A DNA stretch of 64,000 nt from CAZQDP01 sp964592375 (GCA_964592375.1 CAZQDP010000005.1:1-64000), one strand, 5' to 3'. Shown: positions 26,897 to 37,078, counted from the first letter of the stretch. Made by a program: numbers and translations. Notes: generated by a model not told the origin, from the letters alone.

Positions 26897-28600
26897 ATGA
26901 GAACATACAAATGGAGATACATGCAGCATCATCCGTATATGGACAGTGTGCTTGCCCTATCTGAAGAAACGGGTTTATCCACGCTTGCCGTGGCTACCGC
27001 AATGAACCGGGGCTTGCAAAATGCAAGGGCTTTGCTGGATTTTGTCCACAAGCTTTTTGAACAGCTCCACAATCCCATGCTCATGAAGGATATGGACAAG
27101 GCGGTGGCGCGCATTTCAATGGCCATTGCGCGGGGAGAAAAAATTGTTGTATACGGAGATTATGACGTGGACGGTATTACTTCCGTTTCAGTGCTGACAC
27201 ATTATTTAAGAAGCTGTGGGGCACGGGTGGATTACTATATTCCGGGAAGAATGGAAGAAGGGTATGGGGTAAACCGAGGAGCAATCGATAAAATCAAAGC
27301 CTTAGAAGCAGGGCTGATTATCACGGTAGATACGGGCACAACAGCGGTAGAGGAATGCGAATACATCCAAGCCCTGGGGATGGATGTGATTATTACCGAT
27401 CATCATCGGTGCAAGGAGAAGCTACCGGTTTGCGTGGCTGTTGTTAATCCACAACAAGAGGATTGCCCCTATCCTTTTAAAAACTTAGCAGGTGTAGGCG
27501 TGGTGTTTAAGCTTTTGTGTGCGCACTGCAAAGATGATAAAAAGGTGTTTGAGCGATATGGAGATTTGATCACCATCGGCACCATTGCAGATGTGGTGAG
27601 TTTACATGGCGAAAATCGCATTATTGTGCATGAGGGGCTTGCGCTTGTGTCGAACACAAAGAATATGGGACTGAGGGCACTCATTGAGGCCTGCTGTATT
27701 CGTAGTCCCATGATGGGTGTGGGCAATATTGGCTTTTCCATTGCACCGCGTATTAATGCGGCAGGGCGGGTGGGCAGTGCCTCAAAAGCGGTGAGCCTGT
27801 TTCTTTCGGACGACGATGCCGAGGCTGAGGCCATCGCGAAGGAGCTATGTAGTGAAAATCGTAGCCGGCAGGAAATGGAAAATGAAATCATGGCGGAGGC
27901 AATACAAATGATAGAGAACAATCCCGCCTTGGGGACACAAAAGGTCATTGTCCTTTGGAAAGATGGCTGGCACCATGGTGTCATCGGCATTGTGGCATCT
28001 CGCATCAGCGAAAAATATTATCGTCCGTGCATCCTCATTGGCGTGGATAATGAGGCGGGAAAAGGCTCCGGGCGTAGCATCAAAGGCTTTAATTTATTTG
28101 AGGCCCTGCGTGAATGCAGTGACCTTGTAGAAAAATTCGGGGGTCATGAGCTTGCGGCAGGTCTTAGTATTCATCAAGAAAATATCCATAAGCTCAGTAG
28201 TCGCCTGAACAGCATTGCCAATGATTTATTGGGTGAGGTAGCACTTGAGCCCACACTTTATATCGATTGTGAGCTACCAAAGGAATGCATTTCGCTTATG
28301 GCGGCAGAGCAACTGAGTATACTGGAACCATTTGGAACGGGCAATCCGCAGCCCTGCTTTTCCATTTCCGACTGCATCATCAGAAAGTGTTCACTGCTTT
28401 CGGTGGATAAACATATTGCAATGGTACTGGAAAAGGAAAATGCAGTATTTGAAGCGGTGGGCTTTTCTCTGGGGGGGCTGTATAAGCAATACCGCGAAGG
28501 CGATGTGATCAGTGTTGCGGGAGCAATTTCCGTAAATGAATACCATGGTAGGCGAAAGCTACAATTTATCATCAAGGATGTTGTAGGGCAAAAGGCGTAG
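26897..28600 (+). CDS. recJ: Single-stranded-DNA-specific exonuclease RecJ
   Basis: This 567-residue DHH-family nuclease degrades 5'-ended single-stranded DNA in recombination and repair. The catalytic motifs are VVYGDYDVDGITSV, VDTGT, ITDHHRCKE (DHH) and GVGVVFKLL. The DHHA1 region has GWHHGVIGIVASRI and GKGSGRSIKGF; an OB-fold follows (LEPFGTGNPQPCF). The length is short but normal for the core RecJ of Clostridia. It precedes rel in the same direction, as in many Firmicutes, but the apt gene often found between them is absent. Confidence 0.94.
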   Translation: MRTYKWRYMQHHPYMDSVLALSEETGLSTLAVATAMNRGLQNARALLDFVHKLFEQLHNPMLMKDMDKAVARISMAIARGEKIVVYGDYDVDGITSVSVLTHYLRSCGARVDYYIPGRMEEGYGVNRGAIDKIKALEAGLIITVDTGTTAVEECEYIQALGMDVIITDHHRCKEKLPVCVAVVNPQQEDCPYPFKNLAGVGVVFKLLCAHCKDDKKVFERYGDLITIGTIADVVSLHGENRIIVHEGLALVSNTKNMGLRALIEACCIRSPMMGVGNIGFSIAPRINAAGRVGSASKAVSLFLSDDDAEAEAIAKELCSENRSRQEMENEIMAEAIQMIENNPALGTQKVIVLWKDGWHHGVIGIVASRISEKYYRPCILIGVDNEAGKGSGRSIKGFNLFEALRECSDLVEKFGGHELAAGLSIHQENIHKLSSRLNSIANDLLGEVALEPTLYIDCELPKECISLMAAEQLSILEPFGTGNPQPCFSISDCIIRKCSLLSVDKHIAMVLEKENAVFEAVGFSLGGLYKQYREGDVISVAGAISVNEYHGRRKLQFIIKDVVGQKA

Positions 28601-28650
28601 ATAAGATCATTGTGGCAGAGGATTTTTTCCCGCAAAGAAGGAGTAATGGC

Positions 28651-30843
28651 ATGAGCGAGCCTGAAAAGAGCACCGTAAAATTATACGAAGACCTAATCCA
28701 AAAGCTTGATAAGGGCACAGTGAGCTATGATAAGGAGCTCATTTTGCATGCGTATCTTTTTGCGTACAAAGCGCACGAGGGCCAAAGGCGCCTGTCTGGC
28801 AGTCCGTACATCGATCATCCTTTGGAGGTAGCTAGTGTCATTGCTGAGCTTTCCATGGATAGCCAGACCATAGCGGCAGGCATTTTGCATGATACAGTGG
28901 AGGACACCGATGTAACAAAAGAAAAGCTGGAAATTGAATTTGGCAAAGAGATTGCGGAAATGGTAGACGGCGTCACGAAGCTTGGTAAAATCAGCTTTAC
29001 AGCGGCCATGGATGAACAGGTGGAAAATCTTCGTAAGATGTTCATGGCCATGGCGCACGACATTCGGGTGATGATCATCAAGCTCTCTGATCGTCTGCAC
29101 AACATGCGCACGCTTGAATTTATGCCGGACCATAAAAGAAGAACCAAGTCACTGGAGACCATTGAGGTGTTTGCGCCTATCGCCCATCGTCTTGGTATGT
29201 TTAAAGTGAAGGTGGAGCTGGAGGATTTATCTCTCAAATATTTAGATCCCATTTCGTATGACGATATTGTTGAGGAAATCGAAAAGCGTAAAAGTCATAA
29301 TAGCAATTATATCAATACGATCATTGAAGTCATTCAAAAGCGGCTTTGCGAACTGGATATTCATTGTGAAATCAGCGGCAGAATTAAGCATATTTATAGT
29401 ATCTTTAAAAAAACCTATGCCCAAGGCAGAAGTATGGATGAGATTTATGATATCTTTGCGGTGCGTATCATTGTGGAGAGCATTGCCGATTGCTACGCCG
29501 CTTTAGGGGTCGTGCACGATCTGTTCAAGCCACTGCCCGGCAGAATTAAAGATTATATCGCAATGCCAAAGCCCAACATGTATCAATCCCTGCATACCAC
29601 CGTTATCGGGATTGAGGGTACACCCTGCGAGGTTCAAATTCGAACCAAAGAAATGCACCGCATTGCAGAATATGGTATAGCGGCCCATTGGAAGTATAAA
29701 GAAGGCGGCAGTGCCGATGTCAATGTGGATGCGAAGATGACCTGGGTGCGCCAGCTGCTTGAATTACAGCAGGATGTGACGGACAAAGAAGAGTATATGC
29801 GCATGCTCAAAATGGATATGTTTGCAAATGAGGTGTTTGTGTTTACGCCCAAGGGGGATGTTATTAACCTGCCGGCCGGCTCTTGTCCCATTGATTTTGC
29901 ATACAGTATTCATAGTGCCATAGGCTCGAAAATGATGGGAGCAAAGGTCAACGGAAAGCTGGTGCCGCTCGACTACACCCTGCAAAACGGGGATATCATT
30001 AGTATTCTCACTTCTCAATCTGTTCACGGGCCCAGTAGGGACTGGTTAAAAATTGTAAAAACCTCCGCCGCTCGCAATAAAATCAATCAGTGGTTTAAGC
30101 GTGAGCGAAGAGAAGAAAATATATTCCACGGAAAAGAGCTTCTTGATAAGGTCATCAAAAAATCCGGATATTCTGCGGCGCAGCTTTTGCATTTGGATAT
30201 TTTAGGCTCGCTGTTGCGCAGAAATAATTTGAATAATTTAGATGATCTTTATGCCATTGTGGGTTACGGCGGCCTGAGTGCCACCAATGTGGTGGCAAGA
30301 CTGCGAGATGAGTATACTCGGCAGCTTGGCGAAAAAGAAATCACCGAAAAGCCGGAAAAACCCATTGTACGAACCAGTAGCAATGGCGTGATGGTGAAGG
30401 GAATTGAGAATTGCTTGGTTCGTTTTGCCAGGTGCTGCGGTCCGGTGCCGGGAGATCAAATCATCGGGTATATTACAAGAGGCAGGGGCGTATCCGTGCA
30501 TCGAAGCGACTGCACAAACATTCACACCAATGTAATCGGGCAAGGGCAGAGTGACCGAATGATTGAGGTGGAATGGGAAGGCGGAAGCAGTGGAGCGTAT
30601 AATGCGGAGCTTGCGGTTTTGGCGGACGATCGCACCGGTATGCTGGCCGATATTGTCACCGCCATTTCCAATATGAAGGTTGCAACGCATAGTCTTAATG
30701 CACGAACCACCAAGGATGCGCAAGTGTATATTACCATGCAGCTGGAGATATCCAATTCCGCGCAGCTGGAAAATATCATCCGAAAGCTTGTGAAGATCAG
30801 AGGCGTGATTAAGGTCATGAGAAATATGCAGGTGGGCGGATAG
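28651..30843 (+). CDS. rel: Bifunctional (p)ppGpp synthetase/hydrolase Rel
   Basis: This is the stringent-response enzyme, about 730 residues. The N-terminal HD hydrolase domain is intact (SPYIDHPLEVA, ILHDTVEDTD, KLSDRLHNMRTL). The synthetase domain has GRIKDYIAMPKPNMYQSLHT. TGS (VFTPKGDVINLPAGSCPIDF), a CC or zinc-finger segment (CLVRFARCCGPVPGD) and a C-terminal ACT domain follow. The start at 28651 has AAGGAG 7 nt upstream; the GTG at 28612 lacks this. Both active sites look functional, so it should make and degrade the alarmone. It follows recJ closely. Confidence 0.95.
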   Translation: MSEPEKSTVKLYEDLIQKLDKGTVSYDKELILHAYLFAYKAHEGQRRLSGSPYIDHPLEVASVIAELSMDSQTIAAGILHDTVEDTDVTKEKLEIEFGKEIAEMVDGVTKLGKISFTAAMDEQVENLRKMFMAMAHDIRVMIIKLSDRLHNMRTLEFMPDHKRRTKSLETIEVFAPIAHRLGMFKVKVELEDLSLKYLDPISYDDIVEEIEKRKSHNSNYINTIIEVIQKRLCELDIHCEISGRIKHIYSIFKKTYAQGRSMDEIYDIFAVRIIVESIADCYAALGVVHDLFKPLPGRIKDYIAMPKPNMYQSLHTTVIGIEGTPCEVQIRTKEMHRIAEYGIAAHWKYKEGGSADVNVDAKMTWVRQLLELQQDVTDKEEYMRMLKMDMFANEVFVFTPKGDVINLPAGSCPIDFAYSIHSAIGSKMMGAKVNGKLVPLDYTLQNGDIISILTSQSVHGPSRDWLKIVKTSAARNKINQWFKRERREENIFHGKELLDKVIKKSGYSAAQLLHLDILGSLLRRNNLNNLDDLYAIVGYGGLSATNVVARLRDEYTRQLGEKEITEKPEKPIVRTSSNGVMVKGIENCLVRFARCCGPVPGDQIIGYITRGRGVSVHRSDCTNIHTNVIGQGQSDRMIEVEWEGGSSGAYNAELAVLADDRTGMLADIVTAISNMKVATHSLNARTTKDAQVYITMQLEISNSAQLENIIRKLVKIRGVIKVMRNMQVGG

Positions 30844-30862
30844 GCCCCGAAAGGAAATGAAT

Positions 30863-31483
30863 ATGCTGATTGAAAAATTGGTAGTAGGACCTGTGCAAAC
30901 GAACTGTTATATTTATGCTATAAAAGAAGGTTCAGAAGGCATTGTGGTAGATCCGGGAGATTGTGCGGAAAAGATTTTAAGCCGCATTGCAGAGCGAAAC
31001 TTAACCATTGTATATATTGTACTCACCCATTGCCATTTTGACCATATCGGGGCGGTGGAGCGACTGCGCAAGGAAACGGGTGCAAAAGTAGTCATCCACG
31101 CGCAAGATGCTGAAGGGCTTTATAATCCGAAGGTGAGCCTGGCCGCACTCGTTGGGATGAATACGACCAATAACCCGGCGGACATTTGTGTGCAGGATAT
31201 GCAGCAGCTTCGCGCCGGAGAGATGACCTTTACGGTTCTTCATACACCGGGGCATACCAGAGGAGGCATTTGCCTTCTGCACGAGAAAACGCTCTTTTCG
31301 GGAGACACGCTCTTCGCAGGAAATATTGGAAGATGTGACCTGCCGGGTGGTAGCTTACCCATGCTTACAAAATCTATTTCACAACAGTTGATGTGTCTTT
31401 CCGATGAGGTAGAGGTCTATCCGGGGCACGGTGAAAAAACCAGCATAGGCAATGAAAGGAACAATAATCCATATGTCTCATAA
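30863..31483 (+). CDS. Metallo-beta-lactamase-fold hydrolase (glyoxalase II-like)
   Basis: This MBL-fold protein has about 206 residues. The metal motif THCHFDHIG (HxHxDH) is present, with HTPGHTRGG supplying the next ligand and LFSGDTLFAG the bridging aspartate; the closing VYPGHGEKT gives the last histidine. It belongs to the glyoxalase II-like or YcbL group, whose physiological substrate is usually not known. The ATG at 30863 is preferred, because AAGGA lies 7 nt before it but only 1 nt before the ATG at 30857. It follows rel by 19 bp and overlaps hemZ. Confidence 0.88.
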   Translation: MLIEKLVVGPVQTNCYIYAIKEGSEGIVVDPGDCAEKILSRIAERNLTIVYIVLTHCHFDHIGAVERLRKETGAKVVIHAQDAEGLYNPKVSLAALVGMNTTNNPADICVQDMQQLRAGEMTFTVLHTPGHTRGGICLLHEKTLFSGDTLFAGNIGRCDLPGGSLPMLTKSISQQLMCLSDEVEVYPGHGEKTSIGNERNNNPYVS

Positions 31484-32924
31484 ACCCATTGCCGTCGTTT
31501 TAGAGGGCCATAGCAGTAGTAACGCCATGCTGGAAATCGTCCATGCCATGACGGGCCAGAGCGTGCTAATATCAAAAGACAGCGAGAACTGGGATGTGCA
31601 TAGCAGCATTTGCGTTGTAGATGGCAAAATTGGTTGCACAACCCGTTTGCGCACAGCGGAAGGAATTGTGTCTGAATACAGAGCAGAGCCTTTTTATGAA
31701 CCTGCCGCAAAGGCGGCCTCCGAGGCGGCCAAGCGATGCTATTATTTACTATCCTCTCGTCACTTAGGGAAAACCCTTCCTTGGGGAACGCTAACCGGCA
31801 TAAGGCCGGCTGGCATTGTGCGAAAATATGCAGGGGATACGGATGCGGCGCTTGCCATCAAATTCATGCAAGAGCAGTATTTTGTATCCGAAGAAAAAGC
31901 AAGGCTTGCCACCGAAACATATCAAAACCAAAGACCGATCATTGAGCGTTTCAAGGAAAACGAGGTTTGCGTATACATCGGCATCCCTTTTTGTCCCACG
32001 CGGTGCCTTTACTGCTCATTTATTTCGGTGTCAACCCCGAAAATGTTAAAACTCATTGAACCCTATACCGCTTGCCTACTAAAAGAAATTGCCTTGGCAG
32101 GGCAGATGCTTTTGGAAAAGGGACGAAAGGGTTGTGCCGTCTATATTGGTGGCGGCACGCCCACGATACTGCCGCCCCACCTACTCTCGCAACTTCTTTC
32201 CGCTTGCAACGCGGCCTTTGGCCCCGTGAAGGAATTTACAGTGGAAGCCGGCCGGCCGGATACGCTTTGCGAAGAAAAAATAAAAATCATGTTAGATAGT
32301 GGGGTTACGCGCACCAGTATCAATCCGCAGACCCTCAATGACAGTGTACTGGAAACCATCGGCAGAAAGCATACTGCAAAGGATTTTGACAAAGCATACA
32401 ATATGGCGATATCGCTTGGAATGACTAATATTAATACGGATGTTATCGCAGCCCTTCCGGGGGAAAGCACGCAGATGTTTGTGCATTCCCTAGAGCGGCT
32501 ACTGCGATATAACCCGGCCTCGGTCACCCTGCATACCATGTGCGAAAAGCGAGGATCCACCCTGCGCACTGATGCAGAGCACCAAATTCAGCAGGCCGCA
32601 AATCAAGCCATAGAGATGGTATCCATCGGGCAGAAGATGATTATGCGCAGTGGGCAGAAGCCCTATTATATGTACCGCCAAAAGGATACGGCAGGAAATC
32701 TTGAAAATGTAGGATTTTCAAAGGCGGGTGCCCATTGCCTTTACAACGTAGCCATGATGGAGGATGTCGCTACCGTGGTCGCCCTTGGCGCCGGAGCGGT
32801 ATCAAAGATAGTGGATAGAAAAACCGGCAGAATTCAGCGCATGGCCAATACCAAGGATGCAGTGGATTATATTCGAGATTTTGATAAAATAATGCAAAAA
32901 AAGAAGGAATGGGCAGTTGGATAG
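31473..32924 (+). CDS. hemZ: Coproporphyrinogen III oxidase-like radical SAM protein, HemZ type
   Basis: This protein has about 483 residues. The radical SAM cluster motif CPTRCLYCSF (CxxxCxxC) is near residue 175 and is followed by VYIGGGTPTILPPH and TVEAGRPDTL, both typical of the HemN/HemZ family. An N-terminal extension of about 150 residues without the cluster is characteristic of HemZ in Firmicutes. The start is uncertain: the ATG at 31473 has AAAGGA 12 nt upstream, while the ATG at 31452 has no Shine-Dalgarno sequence. Many HemZ-like proteins in anaerobes without haem synthesis have unclear function, so the coproporphyrinogen activity is a family-level inference. Confidence 0.87.
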   Translation: MSHKPIAVVLEGHSSSNAMLEIVHAMTGQSVLISKDSENWDVHSSICVVDGKIGCTTRLRTAEGIVSEYRAEPFYEPAAKAASEAAKRCYYLLSSRHLGKTLPWGTLTGIRPAGIVRKYAGDTDAALAIKFMQEQYFVSEEKARLATETYQNQRPIIERFKENEVCVYIGIPFCPTRCLYCSFISVSTPKMLKLIEPYTACLLKEIALAGQMLLEKGRKGCAVYIGGGTPTILPPHLLSQLLSACNAAFGPVKEFTVEAGRPDTLCEEKIKIMLDSGVTRTSINPQTLNDSVLETIGRKHTAKDFDKAYNMAISLGMTNINTDVIAALPGESTQMFVHSLERLLRYNPASVTLHTMCEKRGSTLRTDAEHQIQQAANQAIEMVSIGQKMIMRSGQKPYYMYRQKDTAGNLENVGFSKAGAHCLYNVAMMEDVATVVALGAGAVSKIVDRKTGRIQRMANTKDAVDYIRDFDKIMQKKKEWAVG

Positions 32925-33744
32925 ATTAAAGAATAAAAAAATATATTTACTTGATATGGATGGCACCATTTATTTAGGTAATCAGCTTATCAAAGGTGCA
33001 AAGGAGCTTATTTGGTATTTTCAAAGCAAGCATATTGAGTATGTTTTTATGACCAATAATTCTTCAAAAAGCAAAGCGGAATATGTGAAGAAGCTTTGCA
33101 ACCTTGGGATTGATGCAAAGGAGGAAAATGTTTTTACCTCCGGGCAAGCGGCAGCACTTTATCTTGCAAAAATGAAAAAGAGCGCAGTTTTGTATGTGGT
33201 GGGTACCGCGGCACTGAAAAAAGAGCTTACGAATTTCGGTTTTACCATTCTTATCGGCAAGGAAAAACCTGCTGATTTTGTACTGGTAGGGTATGACACG
33301 GAGCTGACATATGAAAAGCTTACCATGGCCTGCGCGCATCTTTGTGAGGGAGCCGGCTTTTTTGCAACCAATCCGGATGTGGTTTGCCCTGCCGAAGGCG
33401 GCAGGTTTTTGCCCGATTGTGCTACCATGTGCGATATGCTTCGGGCGGCTACAGGCAAGGAGCCATTTTATATCGGAAAACCACGCAGTGAGATGCCGCT
33501 TGGCATTTTAAAGGAGAGGGGCATCGCGCCGGAGTTCGCCGTGATTGTGGGAGACAGACTGTATACCGATATTGCCTGCGGCAAAAATGCCTGCATCGAT
33601 ACGGTGCTTGTCCTCTCGGGTGAAACCACGGCAGAGATGGCGCGAAGCTCTTCCATCAAAGCGGAAATAACCGTCAAAGGTATTTGGGACATTTTAGCTT
33701 TATATCAAAATATGGAGCAGAGCCATCATAATCAAAAAAAATAA
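32917..33744 (+). CDS. HAD-IIA family phosphatase (NagD/PNPase-like)
   Basis: This is a 275-residue HAD hydrolase. Motif I is DMDGTIYLG with the catalytic Asp pair, motif II is FMTNNSSKSK, the cap has VGTAALKKEL, and motif IV is VIVGDRLYTDI. The family includes NagD and 4-nitrophenylphosphatase-like enzymes with broad substrate ranges. The start is TTG, overlaps the end of hemZ and is preceded by GAAGGAA. It closes the run that began at recJ. Confidence 0.9.
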   Translation: MDRLKNKKIYLLDMDGTIYLGNQLIKGAKELIWYFQSKHIEYVFMTNNSSKSKAEYVKKLCNLGIDAKEENVFTSGQAAALYLAKMKKSAVLYVVGTAALKKELTNFGFTILIGKEKPADFVLVGYDTELTYEKLTMACAHLCEGAGFFATNPDVVCPAEGGRFLPDCATMCDMLRAATGKEPFYIGKPRSEMPLGILKERGIAPEFAVIVGDRLYTDIACGKNACIDTVLVLSGETTAEMARSSSIKAEITVKGIWDILALYQNMEQSHHNQKK

Positions 33745-33835
33745 AGCCGATAGCCTTTGGACGTTTGCATGAAAAGTGGTCTGATAAAAAAATGAAAAAG
33801 AAAATAAAAAAACGTAACTTTCATGCCCAAAAAGG

Positions 33836-33864
33836 TTGACGTAGGCTAAAAAATATACTAAAAT
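33836..33864 (+). promoter_or_regulatory. Sigma-A promoter for the DUF1015 gene
   Basis: TTGACG, a 17-bp spacer and TAAAAT lie about 40 bp above the start. Confidence 0.7.
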
Positions 33865-33903
33865 AAAAAATAGGCTAAGGAAAAATGAAAGGATGGATGA
33901 ACA

Positions 33904-35217
33904 ATGGCAGATTTAAAGGCTTTTAAAGGTCTTTGCTATAATAAAGACATTGTTGGCAGTATGACGGAGGTGACCACACCTCCGTATGATATTATCTCAC
34001 CCTCGGAGCAAGAAGGGTATTATGCCGCACATCCCTTTAATGTTATTCGCCTGGAGCAGGGCCGGGAGCAGGCAGGGGACGACGAGAGTCATAATAAATA
34101 TACCCGTGCCGGGGAGTTTTTGAGTGAATGGATCGAGTCCGGTGTACTTCGGTTTGAGGACAAGGATGCCTTATATATTTACGGTCAGGAGTTTACCTTA
34201 AAGGACGGGCGCAGTTTATCCTACAAGGGTATTTTGGGGCTTGTTCGGATAGAGGAATTTTCAAAAGGCATCATTCTGCCTCATGAAGAAACCCTATCCA
34301 AGGCAAAGATGGACAGATACAACCTGATGGCCGCCACCAATTCCAATTTCAGCCCCATCTATTCCTTGTATATGGATAAATCGGGAAGCATTCCGAGCAT
34401 CATTGAGGAATGCTCCGCAGGCAAACCGGATATTAGCTTTACTGCGGTGGATGGTGTGCTTCAAAAATTGTGGGTGGTCACCGATGAGGAGATTATCGCC
34501 CGCATTCGGGCGCAATTTGCCGACAAACAGCTTTTTATTGCGGATGGGCATCATCGCTATGAAACCGCATTGAATTACAGAAATCACAAAAGGGAAAAAA
34601 ATCCTGGCTTTTCTTATGATGACAATTTTAATTATAGCATGATGTTTTTGGTGGAAATGGATGCACCGGGATTGGTGGTGTTCCCCACCCATCGCATGCT
34701 CAAAGATTTGCACAGCTTTGACCCGAGCAGGGTGGTTGAGCTTTTGAGTGGCACTTTTGATATTACCCATATGAAGGCCGATGAAAACGCTGCCTTGGAA
34801 ATTGAAAAAAGACTTTCCGAGGTTGCTCATAATAAGGCGTTTGCCATGTACATAGGGGGCGGAGAATATTATTTGATGATTCTCAAAAGCATGGATATTA
34901 TTCATAAGGCATTGGAGGCCAAAATTGATGCATATCGTTCACTGGATGTGACGGTGCTCCACACGCTCATTCTCGATAAGGTCTTTGGGATTGACAGTGA
35001 AAATTTAAAACAGCAGACCAATCTTGTCTATACAAGAGATTCTGAATTTGCAGTGTCGGGCGTTGATACAGGAGAATTTTCATGTAGCTTTTTCCTCAAT
35101 CCCACCAAGATTGAGCAAATTAAGGATGTATCCCTGGCAGGAGAGAAAATGCCTCAGAAATCCACTTATTTTTATCCCAAACTGATCACGGGTCTTGTGA
35201 TGAATAAATTTGAATAA
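33904..35217 (+). CDS. DUF1015 family protein
   Basis: This 437-residue protein is soluble and has no signal peptide. The family opening is clear: KAFKGLCYNKDIVGSMTEVT followed by PPYDIISPSEQE. Other matching segments are HPFNVIRLE, ILPHEETLSKAKMDRYNLM, ADGHHRYETALNYR and PTHRML. DUF1015 proteins are widespread in anaerobes and Thermotogae-like lineages; a catalytic role is suspected because of conserved His and Asp residues (DGHHRYE), but no activity is established. The gene has its own promoter and lies 39 bp before cdaA, so read-through into cdaA is likely. Confidence 0.85.
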   Translation: MADLKAFKGLCYNKDIVGSMTEVTTPPYDIISPSEQEGYYAAHPFNVIRLEQGREQAGDDESHNKYTRAGEFLSEWIESGVLRFEDKDALYIYGQEFTLKDGRSLSYKGILGLVRIEEFSKGIILPHEETLSKAKMDRYNLMAATNSNFSPIYSLYMDKSGSIPSIIEECSAGKPDISFTAVDGVLQKLWVVTDEEIIARIRAQFADKQLFIADGHHRYETALNYRNHKREKNPGFSYDDNFNYSMMFLVEMDAPGLVVFPTHRMLKDLHSFDPSRVVELLSGTFDITHMKADENAALEIEKRLSEVAHNKAFAMYIGGGEYYLMILKSMDIIHKALEAKIDAYRSLDVTVLHTLILDKVFGIDSENLKQQTNLVYTRDSEFAVSGVDTGEFSCSFFLNPTKIEQIKDVSLAGEKMPQKSTYFYPKLITGLVMNKFE

Positions 35218-35256
35218 ACGCCGCGGCCATAAGAGCAACGGTGGGAGGACAGAAGG

Positions 35257-36114
35257 ATGTTTGGTGCAGTAACTGAATTTATCAATAATACGCTGCATTT
35301 TACCCTTTCGGATATCATAGATATTCTGATTGTGGCGTACATTATTTATAAAGCCATTCAAATCGTGAAGGAAACGAGGGCACTACAGCTCTTAAAGGGT
35401 GTCGCGGTGATTTTGCTTGCCATGCAGGTGAGCGAGTGGCTTCAGTTTAATGCAATCAGCTACATCTTAAAAAACACCATTCAACTTGGCATGCTGGCAC
35501 TGCTGGTTGTGTTTCAGCCGGAGCTGCGCAAGGGCCTTGAGCAGGTAGGACGGGGAGGACTTGGTGCCTTCTTTAAAATTGATACAGAAAGCAGTGCGGA
35601 GCAAACCGGCGAGGTGATTATCCAAATATGTGATGCCGCCGATCTATTGTCCCGTAGCAGAACAGGTGCTTTGATTGTCGTGGAGCGGGACACCAAAATT
35701 GGTGATGTCATTCGCACCGGCACAGCACTGGATGCAAAAGTCAGCTCACATCTTTTGCAGAATATCTTTTATGATAAGTCTCCCCTGCACGATGGTGCTG
35801 TCATTATAAAGGAAAATAAAATTGCAGCGGCAGCCTGTTACCTGCCTCTGAGTGAAGACAATAGTATCAGCAAGGATTTAGGGACCAGGCATCGTGCGGC
35901 CATTGGGATGAGCGAGGTGTCGGATGCAGTGGTTATTGTGGTATCGGAGGAAACGGGAAAGATTGCAGTGGCACTGGGAGGAGACTTAACTCGCAACTTA
36001 ACGGTAGAAAATTTATCCAGAGCGCTCCATAGGCTGATGATGCCAAAGAGCGAAGAGGATAAAGCAAGAAAATCGCTGATTGTAAAGGTGAAAAGCAAAT
36101 GGACAAAAAAATAA
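35257..36114 (+). CDS. cdaA: Diadenylate cyclase CdaA
   Basis: This 285-residue membrane enzyme makes c-di-AMP. N-terminal hydrophobic helices (IIDILIVAYIIYKAI, LQLLKGVAVILLAMQV, LGMLALLVVFQPEL) precede the DAC domain, whose catalytic motifs SPLHDGAVII (DGA) and GTRHRAAIG (RHR) are intact. C-di-AMP controls potassium and osmolyte transport and wall homeostasis in Firmicutes. It overlaps cdaR by 16 bp. The glmM gene that usually completes this operon is not found here. Confidence 0.95.
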   Translation: MFGAVTEFINNTLHFTLSDIIDILIVAYIIYKAIQIVKETRALQLLKGVAVILLAMQVSEWLQFNAISYILKNTIQLGMLALLVVFQPELRKGLEQVGRGGLGAFFKIDTESSAEQTGEVIIQICDAADLLSRSRTGALIVVERDTKIGDVIRTGTALDAKVSSHLLQNIFYDKSPLHDGAVIIKENKIAAAACYLPLSEDNSISKDLGTRHRAAIGMSEVSDAVVIVVSEETGKIAVALGGDLTRNLTVENLSRALHRLMMPKSEEDKARKSLIVKVKSKWTKK

Positions 36115-37013
36115 AAAGCAATTTGATGCTCCGAATACTATCGGTGGGTATTGCAATTATCATATGGCTCTATGTGATTTTGACTCAGGACCCAGTGATG
36201 AACAATACCATCTCTTCACTGCCTATTAATAGCATATTAACCACTGCACTGAGCAGAGAGAATTTGCAGGTTATCAGCATGAGTCAAAAAAATGCCGAAA
36301 TCTCGGTGTGGGGAAAGCGCAGTGTTGTTTTGTCGAAATCTCGTTTCTCTGCCAGTATTAACTTGGGGCTCATTACCCAGCCCGGCTATTATACCCTGTC
36401 TGTGGATATTGATCGGCCGGATGGTGTGGAAATCAAATCTCGGCATCCGCAGACGGTGGATGTGTATGTGGATAAAAATATTACCGTAGAAAAGCAGGTA
36501 GTGATTGCCTATAATGGTACCCCAAAGCAAGGGTATGAAATTTCCGCCACGGGCAGTGCCAATGCGTTTGTAACGGGTCCCTCCATGCTTATCCATAAAG
36601 TGGCATATCTTTCTGCGGTGGTGGATGTAGACGGATTATCAGCAAGCGGGCAAAAAAATGTGAAGCTGATTCCGGCAGACAGCACAGGCCAGGAAATGAA
36701 AAACGATGAAATCACAACACCCGAAATTCCCGTCAGCTACAACGCGATTTTTTATAAAGAAGTGACGGTAAAGCCTGTGCTTGATCAGGCAAGTCCATCG
36801 GCAAAGGCAGAGGCAACACCCAAAAAGGTGATTATATACGGCAATCCGGAGAAGACGGAGAGCATGAGCGAAATATATACCACCATGATTAATGTAGGTG
36901 ACCAGCAGGTCGGCAGTGCAAAGGAATACGAAGCGGAGCTGATTTTGCCACAAGGCATTTTCCTCAAAAAGGATACTTCCACCAAGGTAAAGGTAATGGT
37001 GACAAATAAGTAA
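36099..37013 (+). CDS. cdaR: CdaA regulator CdaR (YbbR domains)
   Basis: This protein of 304 residues has one N-terminal membrane helix (MLRILSVGIAIIIWLYVIL) followed by extracellular YbbR repeats (about three), a common count being four. It binds CdaA and modulates its activity. Repeats are seen around PGYYTLSVDIDRPDGVEIKS, GYEISATGSANAFVTGP, and VKPVLDQASPSAKAEATPKK. Its start lies inside the end of cdaA. Assignment rests on position and repeat pattern. Confidence 0.88.
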   Translation: MDKKIKSNLMLRILSVGIAIIIWLYVILTQDPVMNNTISSLPINSILTTALSRENLQVISMSQKNAEISVWGKRSVVLSKSRFSASINLGLITQPGYYTLSVDIDRPDGVEIKSRHPQTVDVYVDKNITVEKQVVIAYNGTPKQGYEISATGSANAFVTGPSMLIHKVAYLSAVVDVDGLSASGQKNVKLIPADSTGQEMKNDEITTPEIPVSYNAIFYKEVTVKPVLDQASPSAKAEATPKKVIIYGNPEKTESMSEIYTTMINVGDQQVGSAKEYEAELILPQGIFLKKDTSTKVKVMVTNK

Positions 37014-37023
37014 TGGTAAGAAG

Positions 37024-37049
37024 TGTGCGCAAAGGCTTGTTGGCGCACA
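37024..37049 (+). repeat. Inverted repeat between cdaR and the ABC pair
   Basis: TGTGCGC and GCGCACA form a perfect 7-bp stem with a 12-nt loop. No T tract follows, so it is not a typical terminator; it may modulate read-through or act as an RNA stabilising stem. Confidence 0.4.
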
Positions 37050-37078
37050 GATTATCATGAGATGAAGGTGCGTAACTT